Source of the DNA: Cornus controversa
Taxonomy: Eukaryota > Streptophyta > Magnoliopsida > Cornales > Cornaceae
Reading direction: 5' to 3'
Assembly (NCBI GenBank): GCA_026545225.1
Contig: CM048845.1
Coordinates: 59,586,033 to 59,650,032, forward strand
DNA: 64,000 nucleotides
Positions within the stretch are counted from its first letter, which is position 1, and each line of letters begins with the position of its first letter. Below, in pieces: positions 32,996 to 43,909 of the stretch. The notes beneath the pieces were generated by a model. It was not told the origin of the DNA and did not search any database. It was given only the letters and a program-made list of their open reading frames with translations. Both the position numbers and the translations under genes were made by a program.

Positions 32996-33186
32996 TAGGT
33001 ATGGGCGATCCTGACACGCCGGGCAATCCTTACATGCCAAATAAAAATATAGATACCTTATTAGGTATGGGCGATCTTGACACGCCGGGCAATCCTTACA
33101 TGCCAAATAAAAAGTATATAGATACCTTATTAGGTATGGGCGATCCTGACACGCCGGGCAATCCTTACATGCCAAATAAAAAGTAC
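32996..33186. repeat. 66-69 bp tandem repeat, 3 copies
   Basis: Units start at 32996, 33062 and 33131 with TAGGTATGGGCGATC and include GACACGCCGGGCAATCCTTA. They are nearly identical, which indicates recent expansion or homogenisation inside the LTR. Short open frames over them on both strands are translation of the repeat. Confidence 0.95.
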
Positions 33187-33507
33187 AAATGCATTTCCAA
33201 TATGAAATAATAAATAAACAAGATGCATTATGATTTTTAATTTGCACAGACTACCAATTTGAATTATCTGCTATGCAATTATCACCATATGACAAATCAT
33301 TCACAAGTGAACCTTAATCAAGTATCCCATGTGCATTTATATATAAAATAAACACAATCGATTAAATCAAAACAACTTAACATCCATTAGAGGAAACAAT
33401 TCCCCAAACCAACCTCCAATGCACTCAAATCTCTGAGGGAATCTAAACTTACTCTTATCTAGGTTTCTGGGCCTATTTCACTTCTAAGAACACTAAGAAA
33501 ATATTCT

Positions 33508-34155
33508 GGAATTTTCTGAAATAAAAAATATTTTTAATAAACCAAAGAAGGTGAAAATCCAACTTTTAGGCACTTTAAAAATTAATTGAACACCTAGGGA
33601 AGCTCATTTCGAGATGAAAATTTAAACCCAGGTTTATTTAATCTCTAAACAGTTACAGAAAAATTTTGGGGATTTTTGAAATTTCTAAAGTATTTTCTAA
33701 AATTACAGAAAGTGAAAAACCCTGCTTTTGGACACTTTAAAAATCAATTGAACAACAAGGAAAGATAATTTTGAGTTGAAACTTTAAAACCAAGTGTATT
33801 TAATCTCCAGAGAGTTACAGTAAAAATTTGGGAATTTTTGGAGTTGTAAAACTATTTTCTAAAATTACAGAAAGTGAAAAATCCAACTTTTAGACATTTT
33901 GAAAATCAATTGAACAACAAGGAAAGATTTGTTTGAGTTGAAAATTTAAACCCAAGTGTATTTAGCCTCCAGAGAGTTACAGTAAAAATTTCGGAATTTT
34001 TGAAAATTTCTAACCATTTTCTAAAATTAAAGAGACTAAAAAAAACAGTTTTTAGACACTTTAAAATTTTATTTAAAGAGAATCGTAAATTATTTCGACA
34101 TGAAATTTAAACCCCAAGCTCCTCAAGCTCCCAGGAAGTTGACATAAAATTTTTG
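33508..34155. repeat. 162-bp tandem repeat, 4 copies, in LTR
   Basis: Boundaries taken at GGAATTTT occur at 33508, 33670, 33831, 33993 and 34155, giving periods of 162, 161, 162 and 162 bp. Each unit holds CAACTTTTAGACACTTT, ATTGAACAACAAGGAAAG and CCAGAGAGTTACAG. The middle two copies are most alike, the outer two more diverged. Confidence 0.92.
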
Positions 34156-34286
34156 GAATTTTCAGAATTATAAAAGTATTTTTAGAAAATGATTTTTCCA
34201 GATTTTCAAGTTTTTCCAAAAGTTTCAAAAATACAAAATAAATATCAAAACAATTCGGAATGGGCCCATATTGGACCCAGAGGTAG

Positions 34287-34440
34287 GGCCCCGCGAGTGG
34301 GGCCCGAAAATAATTTTCCGGCCACCGGCCGGACGCGCCCCCACTCGCCGGCGGCGCGCGTGGGGGTCACGCGCCAGTTGGGTTGTCTTCCCAAGCGCGC
34401 AGGCAGCGCGCTGGGGGATTTTCCGGCGCTGATTCCGGTT
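34287..34440. repeat. GC-rich inverted-word patch in LTR
   Basis: In an otherwise AT-rich LTR, about 150 bp is strongly GC-rich and built of self-complementary blocks. One is AAGCGCGCAGGCAGCGCGCT (7-bp arms). Another pairs GCGCCCCCAC at about 34335 with GCGTGGGGG at about 34358. This is the same kind of patch as the CGATTAATCG words but with different base composition. Confidence 0.65.
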
Positions 34441-35417
34441 TCGTCCGACCTCCGTTCAGCCTAATTTTTGTACTGTTCTTCTCCTCTTGATCCCCTCTAC
34501 CCATTGGTACAAAAAGCCCCATCAAAAATTGTTCGAATCAAAAACCCCTAATTCACAAGTTCTAGGGTTCTTCGCAAAATTTAAAATTTAAAACTCAATT
34601 ATTCACGATCTGTTTTCCTAAGGATTCAGAATTGTTCACAATATAATCCCAACATAGTAGGTTCACAATTTAACATTTATTTACTTACAAATTGCATACA
34701 TGAATAATTTCTTTCTTAACACAATATACATATACTTGAATACATGTGCATATAACCTTACATGAACAAAATAAATCTAATCTATATACAATTGTAAATC
34801 TCACAAAATTTATCAATAACAGAAAATATAAACATACAATTACTACAAATTTTTAGTATAAATAAATTCTCAAACCTAGACTATGCATACGGATTCAAAG
34901 GGGAAGAGAAGAATCAAACTTGCTTTTTTCCTGACGAATCAACTTGTTCACCCGATCGTCACTCCCTTCTCTCTTTCGTTTACTCTCTCTTAGTTCAATG
35001 CGTAAAACAACGGCAAACCCTAATTTCTTCTTCTTTTCTTTTCCTTTTTGTCTTAATTATTCTTTTATTGATTTTCCTAAAACTAATTAAAATCAAATTA
35101 ATAATACTAACAATAGCAATAATAATATTATTTCAACCCTAGGCCCATCATTTTAAACATAACCTTAGCCCACTCATCCTAGCCCAAATTCCTCCCTAGC
35201 CCAACCCAAAACATTTAAATAAAATAACACACAATTAATACCAATTCACATAAAATGATAAAATGCATGTATAAAAGACAAGCAACTCACCTACAATGAT
35301 AATTTATATAGAAAAAAAAATATTTCACATGAATTAATAAAATAAAGTAATAATGTAAAAGGGATTCAATTTCTTTAAAATAATTGACACCTAAATTTTT
35401 CGGGGTATTACAGTATT

Positions 35418-35587
35418 GGTGATGATGAGGTGTCCGGCCGATGTGAGGGGTGGTTCATAGTGGGAAGTGGGTTTGTGGTGTTCTACTTTCCTTTTGCTTT
35501 TTTTTATTATCCCACTCTCACAAGCTCCATATGGAAGATATTGTGACTGTTTCGAGAGTCTAAATCGGATTATTACGCTCTGTACAT

Positions 35588-35645
<58 letters not shown>

Positions 35646-36894
35646 TGCCACAATGATGAGACCACTTTGTACTGAGCTATATATATCCTTTGAAAGATAC
35701 AGAAACAAACACTTTGTCCCCCACATTTGTGTACATGTATACAATACTTTGGTTAGGGAGCCTGTGCCGATTTTTTCTTATTGGTATGTAAAGTAATATC
35801 TATATTCTATACTAATTATTTTATTTGGGAATCTTAAACAATATCTTTTGATTTGAGTATTTAAGCATTTCTAGTTAAACACGTTAACATCACTATTCAT
35901 CAACAATATATGCATATATTTTTAAAAGAAAATTTTTTTACTGAAAGAATTTATTTCCCTGCTAAAATGGTAAAATTCCGAAAGTGATAATGAGTTCCAA
36001 GAATTGAAAGGAGGTGAAGGGCCATTAGCATTTTGGTAAATAAATATATAATGATGATTGTATTGATCATTGTATATTGTTTAAAAGATAATAAAATACC
36101 ACTTACGATTTTATATATTTTTGAAGCTTTATGTATTGATTAATAAAAATATTTATTATATTATATTTTAATTTATTTATTAAAAATTAAATAAATTTAC
36201 TATTAAAGATATAAATAGAGATGGGACAAAGAGACAGTGAAAGAAAAAAAAATCTCAGATAGAGAGAGAGAGAGAGGACAAAGAGAGAAAGAAAAGGAAA
36301 AAGAAAGAGGGAGAGATTAAAAGATTAGAAACAAATATTGGAGAGAGGGATATGTGTAATTTGGTCCCTTCAGTTGGAGCTTCAAGAATGAGTGAGAGAG
36401 AGAGGAAAGAGAAAATAAATAAATAAAATGATTGTGAGAGTGAGTGAAATTGAGAGAAAAGAATAAATAAAGAATATGTTATATAGATTGAGAAGAAAAA
36501 GTAAAGAAGTGACATAATGATGGTGCATCGGTTGTAGAGGGAGAGAAGAAAAATAAAGAATGATGGTGAGTGGAAAGAGAGAGAGTGCATCGGTAAAGAG
36601 AAGAAATAAGCTGTGATTTTTGCACAATGCACATGGTGAAGGGACCCAATACAACTGAATGTAGAAAAATACAAAGTTGTTTTCTTTTATAATTTGACCA
36701 CAAAAAACATTTTTGTTGAAAATAATGTAGGGTTTCAATCTAGAGTGAGTGATTAGTTTTTCGGTCCAGTTAACAATTTTAAAGTATAATTTGTACTCCT
36801 ACTATAATTTTAAAATTAACAAATTTATTGATCATCTTTTCGTCTTTTACTTTTTATTTTGAATAAAAAAAATATAAGTTGTTTTAATTGTTTA

Positions 36895-36933
<39 letters not shown>

Positions 36934-37108
36934 TATATATCATTTTGTGAGAGATTGTGCACATTTTTTTAATATATCATATCTCACTTTTTCATCTCTT
37001 TTCAGCATTAGATTCTGGAAGCATGTTTGATTTGAATTAGTTTGAACATTTGAATTAATTTGAATTGGGGCCGTAGGTGTCATATGCCATGTACAAATTA
37101 TAGTTGCT
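35418..37108. other. probable GRP2/CSP 3' UTR continuation, then AT-rich spacer
   Basis: From 35418 to about 35590 the sequence continues the interrupted target and reads like mRNA 3' UTR. It then has (TA)n at 35590-35642. From 35800 on it is AT-rich with a GA-rich block (36230-36620, including GAGAGAGAGAGAG near 36262) and another (TA)n at 36897-36930. TTGGTCCCTTCAGTTGG at 36359 and its near inverse GAAGGGACCCAATACAACTG at 36637 flank the GA-rich block. No coding feature recognised. Confidence 0.45.
35590..35642. repeat. (TA)n microsatellite
   Basis: About 26 uninterrupted TA units. Both-strand open frames across it are artefacts of the repeat. Confidence 0.95.
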
Positions 37109-37411
37109 TGTAATGAAGAGAAAATACCCAGAGTAGATATGACACGTGGACATGACAACTCAGCTCATACATGGCAGCCACGTTGCAAAGAGTAGGAAAT
37201 TGTCCAAGTCACCAAATACTGAATAACTAAGACGCGAAGGAAAGTCATAATCCGTCATGTAATTGCGGAATCCGACAACGTAACTCCTGCGATAAACCAA
37301 GGGATTATCATTCCCTAAATATGGGAAAATTCATAAGAAATGGGGAATAATTGTAGGCATAATCAATGTACTCTCAAAATTATATAAAGGAAGCATGTAA
37401 GAATGAAAAGG
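37109..37411 (+). repeat. 5' LTR of Tat B, 3'-truncated
   Basis: It matches the first 303 bp of the 3' LTR and carries a TATATAAAGG promoter motif at 37381-37390. The last 46 bp of the LTR, the PBS, the leader, gag and protease are gone. The LTR runs directly into RT coding sequence through a shared AAAAGGA stretch. Confidence 0.88.
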
Positions 37412-38240
37412 AAGAATAACGGGAAGTGGAGAGTATGTATCGACTTCACCAACTTGAATAAGGCTTGCCCGAACGACAACTTCCCGCTGCTTAAAATAGA
37501 CTAGATGGTAGATGTCACTGCCGGTTACGAACTGCTAACTTTCTTGGATGCCTATTCGAGTTACAACCAGATCCCGATGGACCCAAGGGATGAGGAAAAA
37601 ACCTCATTCATCACCGAACGAGGAACCTACTGTTACAAGGTAATGCCCTTCGGTTTAAAGAACGCAGGGGCAACATACTAGAGAATGATTAATCGTGTCT
37701 TTAGAAAATAGATCGATGAGACTGTAGAAGCATATATTGATGACATGGTGGTCAAAAGTAAAAGTAGACAAGATCATCTACGACATTTGCAAGAAATATT
37801 CGAAACCCTTAGGGAACATCGACTGAAGTTAAATCCATCGAAATGTTTGTTCAAAGTATCATTGGGTCAGTTTCTCAGCCATATGGTCAGCAGAACAGGA
37901 ATAGAAATAAGCCCATCCTAGGCGACAGCACTAATCCAGACCGCGGAGCCAAAAGTGTAGCGAGAAGTTCAAATCCTAACCAGACGAATTGCCGCCCTCA
38001 ACCGATTCATATCACGCCTCTCGGATAAGTGCAAACCGTTCCTTGACGCTATACAAAAGAAGAAAGGCAAAGTATGGGGAACAAACTAGTCAGAGGCCCT
38101 AAAAAGGCTAAAATAATACATGACCTCTGCACTAATCCTCTCGATACTGAAGGCCAGAGAAAAATTATATCTGTACTTGGCAGTGTCAAAAATATCTATG
38201 AGTGCAACCCCGATCTGGGAAAAGAATGGGAAGCAGCAGC
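37412..38240 (+). pseudogene. reverse transcriptase (Tat B)
   Basis: It begins at NNGKWRVCIDFTNLNKACP, then PLLKID, FLDAYSSYNQIPMDPRDEEK, TSFITERGTYCYKVMPFGLK and NAGATY before a stop. It then has AYIDDMVVKSKSR with the intact catalytic YIDD box, and HRLKLNPSKC. The RT N-terminal finger preceding these motifs is missing because of the deletion. Stops occur after PLLKID, after GATY and in the thumb. Compared with Tat A the protein is better conserved. Confidence 0.9.
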
Positions 38241-39005
38241 CAGTATATTACTCCAGTAAGACGATGACGGATGCCGAAAACAAGTATTCGAAAGCGAAAA
38301 AGCTAATCCTGGCCTTGGTACACGCAAAGAATAAACTAAGGCATTATTTTGAGTCACATCCGATAGTCGTTCTGACCAATTTGCCACTCAAGACAATCCT
38401 CAGCAAGCCAGATATGACGAGGAGGATGATGAAGTGGGCCATGGATCTCAGCGCTTATGAAATCCTATTTGAGCCTCGAACAGCTCAAAAAGGTTAGGTG
38501 TTGGCTGAATTTCTGCTGGAATACGATGAACCTATTGAAGAAGGGGAAAATCCCGCTCGGTGGGAGATATATGTAGACGGGTCATCTAGCTAGAATGGGT
38601 CAGGGACTGGGGTTGTGGTTAGAACCCCCGATGGGATTACAATACATCATACAATGCGATTCAATTTCAATGCCTCCAACAACGTGGCAGAGTATGAAGC
38701 TCTCCTCACGAGACTTCGGCTAGCAAAATCATTACAAATTAAGAATTTGACTATGTTTAGTGATTCATAACTAGTCGTGAATCAAGTGAATGGGTAATTC
38801 CAGGCCAGCGAGAGCAAGATGAATGCTTCTCAGGAGGCAGTGCTCGGGAGCATGAGAGAATTTGATGAAGTAAGACTGAACCACGTTCCACGTGAGGAAA
38901 ATGAGGCAGCTGATAGGTTAGCTTGCTCGACTTTCAGTGCTGACGAATCTTTGACCAGAGTATCCTCCGTAGAAGAATTAAGAGCTCCAAGCATCATGAA
39001 ATCAT
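38240..39005 (+). pseudogene. dual RNase H (Tat B)
   Basis: The first segment, YYSSKTMTDAENKYSKAKKL, then HYFESHPIVVLTN and DLSAYEILFEPRTA, is the RNase H normally following gypsy RT. After a stop near 38495 a second domain begins: IYVDGSSS at about 38570, with the catalytic D. It continues NVAEYEALLTRLRLAK with the catalytic E, FSDS with the second D, VVNQVNG, and REENEAADRLA with the last D. An additional plant-type RNase H next to the original one is an established feature of Tat elements. Three stops interrupt it. Confidence 0.85.
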
Positions 39006-39016
39006 GAGAGGTATTC

Positions 39017-40272
39017 GTGGTCTCAAGAGAGCCCAGTTGGATTGACCCAATAGAAGTATACCTAAGGAATGGGACCCTTCCCGAATATAAGAGGGAAGCA
39101 AAGAAGCTGAGAATGAAGGCCTCTAAGTATGCTATCGTCAATAACCACCTCTACAGAAGATCTTTCTTGGGACCATTATTGAAATGTCTAACACCATTCG
39201 AAGCCAATAGAGTCCTAAAGGAGATCCACAAGGGAGTTTGTGGCAATCATTCAGGAGGCCGGTCACTAGCACACAAAGTTCTCACGATTAGCTATTTTTG
39301 GCCCTACATGTCACGCGACGCGGTGGAATACTCCAAAAATTACGACAAGTGCCAAAAGCACGCCCAGCTGCTACATCAGCCACCAGGGAACTTGAATCTA
39401 ATAACTAGTCCTTGGCCTTTCGCCCAGTGGAAGATGGACATGGTGGGACCTTTGTGGATCATAGCGTAGAAGAAAAAATACGTCCTCTTGGCCACAAACT
39501 ACTTCACCAAGTGGGTTGAGGCAGAAACATATGCTTCAGTAACTCACGTGCAAGTTGAAAAATTCATCTGGAACAACATTTTATGCTGATTCAGCATCCT
39601 TGCGTCAATTATTATAGACAATGGAAAGAACCTAGACAATCAATTTATCCAAGGATTCTTCGCAAATTATGGGATCAACCAAAGACTATCCTCAAGGGCA
39701 TACCCATAAGGGAACGGGCAAGCCGAGATCACCAACAAAACTATTTTTTAAAATATCAGGAAAAAGATGGAAGAGAGGAAAGGCCACTGGAATTGCCGAA
39801 CATGTTATGGGCTTATCGGACCACCCCTCGAAGATCGACGAGAAGTAGTCCATTCAGCATGGCATACGGGATGGAAGCCGTGATTCCTGTCGAACTCATC
39901 ATTCCGACCTTGAGGATTGAATCATTCGAGGAGTAGGAAAATAATCGACAAATCGAACACGATGTGGACCTATTAGAGGAAAAGAGAGAAACTGCATAGA
40001 TCAAGATGGCAGTCTACCAGTAAAGACTTCGCAAGGCTTACAACCGAAGGGTTAATCCTCGATTATTCGAGCAAAGAGATTGGGTCTTGCGCAAAGTTAC
40101 CAACAACACTAGAGAACTAAATACGGAAAAATTGGCAGCAAAATGGGAGCGTCCATTTGAAATAATAAAAGTTATTGGAAAAGGAACATATAGACTACGA
40201 AGGGTGCACGGCGATGGAGCCATAGTCGAAAAACCTTGGAAAGCAATGCACCTAAAAAGGTACTACATGTAA
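39017..40272 (+). pseudogene. integrase (Tat B)
   Basis: The N-terminal zinc-binding domain is seen as HKGVCGNHSGGRSLAHKV followed by YDKCQKH. The core has WKMDMVGPL with the first D, IIIDNGKN with the second D, and [11 protein letters not shown] with the E. The C-terminal part has [30 protein letters not shown] and DWVLRKVT. Then come AAKWERPFEI, LRRVHGD and a terminal HLKRYYM. Stops or frameshifts fall near 39467, 39590, 39710-39750, 39935 and 40000-40022. All three DDE positions are still recognisable, but the gene is dead. Confidence 0.9.
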
Positions 40273-40463
40273 GCATTTGTGCATTATTAACAAAGAACAT
40301 GAAATTTCTTAATAAACTTTATCCCACATCGAGTGAATAGTGGATCCCTGTCTATTTGATATAATGAGTTCCACCCATCCTACATAAAGGTAGTGGGATT
40401 ACGCGGTGAAGCAGAAAACCACCGCGCAATGCCACTGTCTTAACCGTTTTGTGAATTTTTTAT

Positions 40464-40684
40464 GAATGAAAGAGACCTCGGCATGACCAGCCGAACATCT
40501 CAGATGAATGAAAATGGCTAAGGCATAACCAGCCGAATGCCAAATTTGAATGAAAGAGACCTCGACATGACCAGCCGAACGTATTAGACAAATGAAAAGG
40601 GCTAAGGCATGTCTAGCCAAACGCCAGAGTTGAATGAAATAGACCTCGGCATGACTAGCCGAACGTCTCAAATGAATGAAAATG
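40464..40684. repeat. 42-bp tandem array (84-bp dimer), 5.3 copies, Tat B 3' region
   Basis: Units begin at 40464, 40506, 40548, 40590, 40632 and 40674 with GAATGAAA. Alternating A (GACCTCGGCATGACCAGCCG) and B (GGCTAAGGCATAACCAGCCG) monomers make an 84-bp dimer. The array is cut on the right by the LTR at 40685. It occupies the same place as the 86-bp dimer array of Tat A without sequence similarity. Confidence 0.93.
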
Positions 40685-43439
40685 TGTCACACCCCGATTT
40701 TCGGTTCCCCCAGAATTCGAGGGTGAACAGTGTTGTCACTTCATCACCTCACAACAATTACATACAAGTGCGGAAGCTCAATACATACATACTCTAAATC
40801 GCCAATTTGTGTCTCAACCACCTCATAATCTCTATACAAGTCTTGCACAATAAATATCCAATTACTCATATTTCCAATATCCATAGACCCACATAAATAC
40901 AAGTTACGTAAATATAATTGCAATATTACATCAATATAATCAACATGCCACATGCCGGCATGGATAACCAAATATACAATTCATAATACTATATCCAAAA
41001 AGAAATTCTAAAGTATTCTTTCAAATCACTCTAGCACTCTAAGCATCATCCTCCGGTGATGCTTTATCTGAAAAAGAGTTTGTAAATAAGGGGGTGAGCA
41101 CCACTACGGCTCAATAGGAATGATCCACCCAACTCTACTCTAACTCAGGTAGCCATGCATGGATGCACATGAAATCATTACATTTCTATATGACAAATAT
41201 CCATGCTTTTTACCCATAAACAATCACATTTTTCAAATCATGCGTGATGCTTCACATTTCAATGCATATACACTTATATATCAAATTAGACAAGTCACAA
41301 TAAAAATATATAACTCACACCACATAAATTCAAAAATCAATTCAATGGGGACTATCTCATCACACCACCTCCATAGTAAGGGTCTCTTCGGCACCCAAAC
41401 TCTACTTACGCTTCACGGTTTACTAGTCCGACGGATGCGCCATCCGCTTGGCCAAGTTTTGGGTCTTTTACCCTAGGGGTCGTCCCCTTATCTTAACTCT
41501 CAATGTTGTCACACCCCAAAAACCTCGCTTTTCACATAGTGCACATAATCACATCAATGCACTTATCCACACAATACAATCCATTTTATCAAATCAATGC
41601 ATTTTTCACCTCAACTCAAGATTGTCACAATGTTATTCACTCACTTCATGAAAATCATCATGCTTATGCATTTTCAAGAAAAACACATATTTCATGCATA
41701 ACTCTATATTAAAAATCATATTTTCATATTTTCATCAATGAACAAAATTTTCATCAAAAGCATTCATGATCTTAACATCACATATGCAACATATATAAGT
41801 CGTAACTATCATGTTAGACATATACATATGCATAAATCACCTTTTTATATACCATATAAATACACAAGGCCCTAAACTCATAAAATCACAATCCTATATT
41901 TCATGTCACGGATAAGAGACCTATAGAATCAAAGTAAAGATGAGTCTAGCACCTCTACCTCAATTTGGAGTGAGAACTCCAAGAATTTCAAATTTTTGAG
42001 AAGGCTGAAAAGATCGCCTTCTACTGCTTTATCAGAATTGTTTCACACGTCCTTACGTATCCAAAGTTCATAGGAAACTTCTATTCTCAACCCCTTCCAA
42101 ATCACCAAGTCTACTGCCCCAGTCCAATTCAATATCAAACTAAATTCATTTAACTAGGCAGCCCAATTAAATTTCAATCTAACCCAATTAAATTTCCAAG
42201 GTGGTAGCCCATTTCAAGCCATAGCAGTCCAATTGAAAAACAACTTCAAGGTCTAAACTCAAATATTTAAATTCAGCCTCATTGTCATTCTAAACCCATT
42301 TCACCAATTCAAGGCTCAAGCCCAGCTGGCCCAATATACTAAATCATCATGTTTAAACCCAATTCAAACAAACTAATCCAAGTGACCCAACAAAAATCCA
42401 ACCATAACCACTATAGCAGCCCGTTGCCGAAGCCATTAGTGTCGCACCCGAAACCAACAAATTCGGCAGTCACTCCTTGTTTCATTAACCACCCGAAATC
42501 ACCATGTATACCAAGCTCCACAGCCATGAACAAGGCCATCACTATAACAGCCCATAAGACCCAGCCGAAACTTCCCAACCACTATGTGAATCCTCCATTG
42601 AAAACCTATATGAGCACTACCATTAAAATCCATTCGAGCACCACCATGAACCGAGAACCCCAAGCCAAAACAGCCACCACTCACCACCGTGGATAGCCAT
42701 CACCAGTCCGCTTTCACCTTGAAGATAGCTCCTCCATGCTATTTCCACTACCGGTACCACCTCCCATAGAAGCCAAGACGCAGATGAAACCGCCACCAGT
42801 CGAAGGCCTATTCAAGTCACAACTTTCAGTCTTGCAAAACTGAACCCACATAGCCAGCTCAGGCGAGAAACCCATAGCCTCAACAGCCACCACAACCATG
42901 TAACATCTTCATCCTCCATTAGCTACCCAGCCGAAACCACCAATAACCACAAACACCTCACTATCAGACACCACAACGAGCAGTCGAACAGACCATCCCT
43001 TCCGTGACCGGAACCACCCATCAACAAGGTTGACCCAACCTTTAAAGTCCACCACCTTTGAAGCCACACAAAACCAACAATTCCGGCAAGACCCACCATG
43101 CGCATAAGCTGCCAGAGTATCACCAAAACAGACCCAACCAAGGCCTCACCCGAACCACCTTCAGCCATTGTCACCAGTCCATCGCCAGCGCCCGAACCAG
43201 CCAAGAAAGCCCCCCTACTCTCCCTCGGCTTTCTCTTCCTCTCTCTAGTTTCTCTTTTCTTCTTCGTTTTTCTCTTCTTTCTTCTTGGTTTCGATTTCTC
43301 CTATTTTTTCTTTCTTTTCTTCCCACTTTTCTCTTCTCTTCATTTATCTCAGCCGACCACTCCTCCTTATTCCCTTTTTGAATCTTATCCTATTCTAATA
43401 ACCACCACATGTTGAGTGCATTACCCTCAGGCACACAAG

Positions 43440-43806
43440 TTATAAATATCGTATGTCAATATATATAATACTCTCTCTATTTAGCATATATATATATAAT
43501 ACATACATATTCATACATATATCCATATGTATGCACACTCTCCCAACCGACCACCTACGGGGCTTTCTTACTCTCATAATCAATTATAATATTCACTACC
43601 CTTTTTACCCTTCATTCTATAATATATATGTATATGAAAGTATTTATAATTAAATATAAATACACTCATTATACACATACATATGTGCATATATATATCT
43701 TTCCTTAAACAATATATATATATTCTCACATAAATATATAGATATCCATATCCTCCATCTATATATATATATATATATAATTCCATTTATATATATATAT
43801 ATATTC
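43440..43806. repeat. TA-rich microsatellite cluster in LTR promoter side
   Basis: Several (TA)n and TATG-like runs lie 85-450 bp inside the LTR start at 43892. Equivalent TA clusters occur in the related LTRs at 51190-51370 and 57890-58215. Confidence 0.8.
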
Positions 43807-43909
43807 GCACTTTCGAAGTCAATTTATCCAGAAAAAAAATTAATCCGGTCCAAAAATAATCTGGAACCGGTCAAAATAACCGGGTCCTTACAACCTCCCC
43901 ACCTTTAAG

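Larger units (their letters stand above)
32295..35412 (-). mobile_element. solo LTR, 3118 bp, TSD GTATT, inside GRP2/CSP 3' region
   Basis: GTATT at 32290-32294 and 35413-35417 flanks a segment whose minus strand starts TGTAATACCCCGAAAAATTT and ends CTAGGGGGTATTTCA. The ends are also imperfect inverted repeats. There is no internal domain, so it is a solo LTR. It carries a 162-bp tandem array (33508-34155), a 66-69 bp array (32996-33186) and a GC-rich inverted-word patch (34287-34440). The family differs from the TGTAAGGACC and TGTAGAGACC LTRs elsewhere in the window. Confidence 0.92.

Noticed and set aside
35594..35744. Open frames on both strands over YIYIYIY translation
   Set aside because: Translation of a (TA)n microsatellite.
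43058..43415. Overlapping 105-107 residue proline/serine-rich open frames
   Set aside because: They fall in the CT-rich leader part of the antisense LTR and have a similar counterpart in the LTR fragment at 49853-51459; not a gene.
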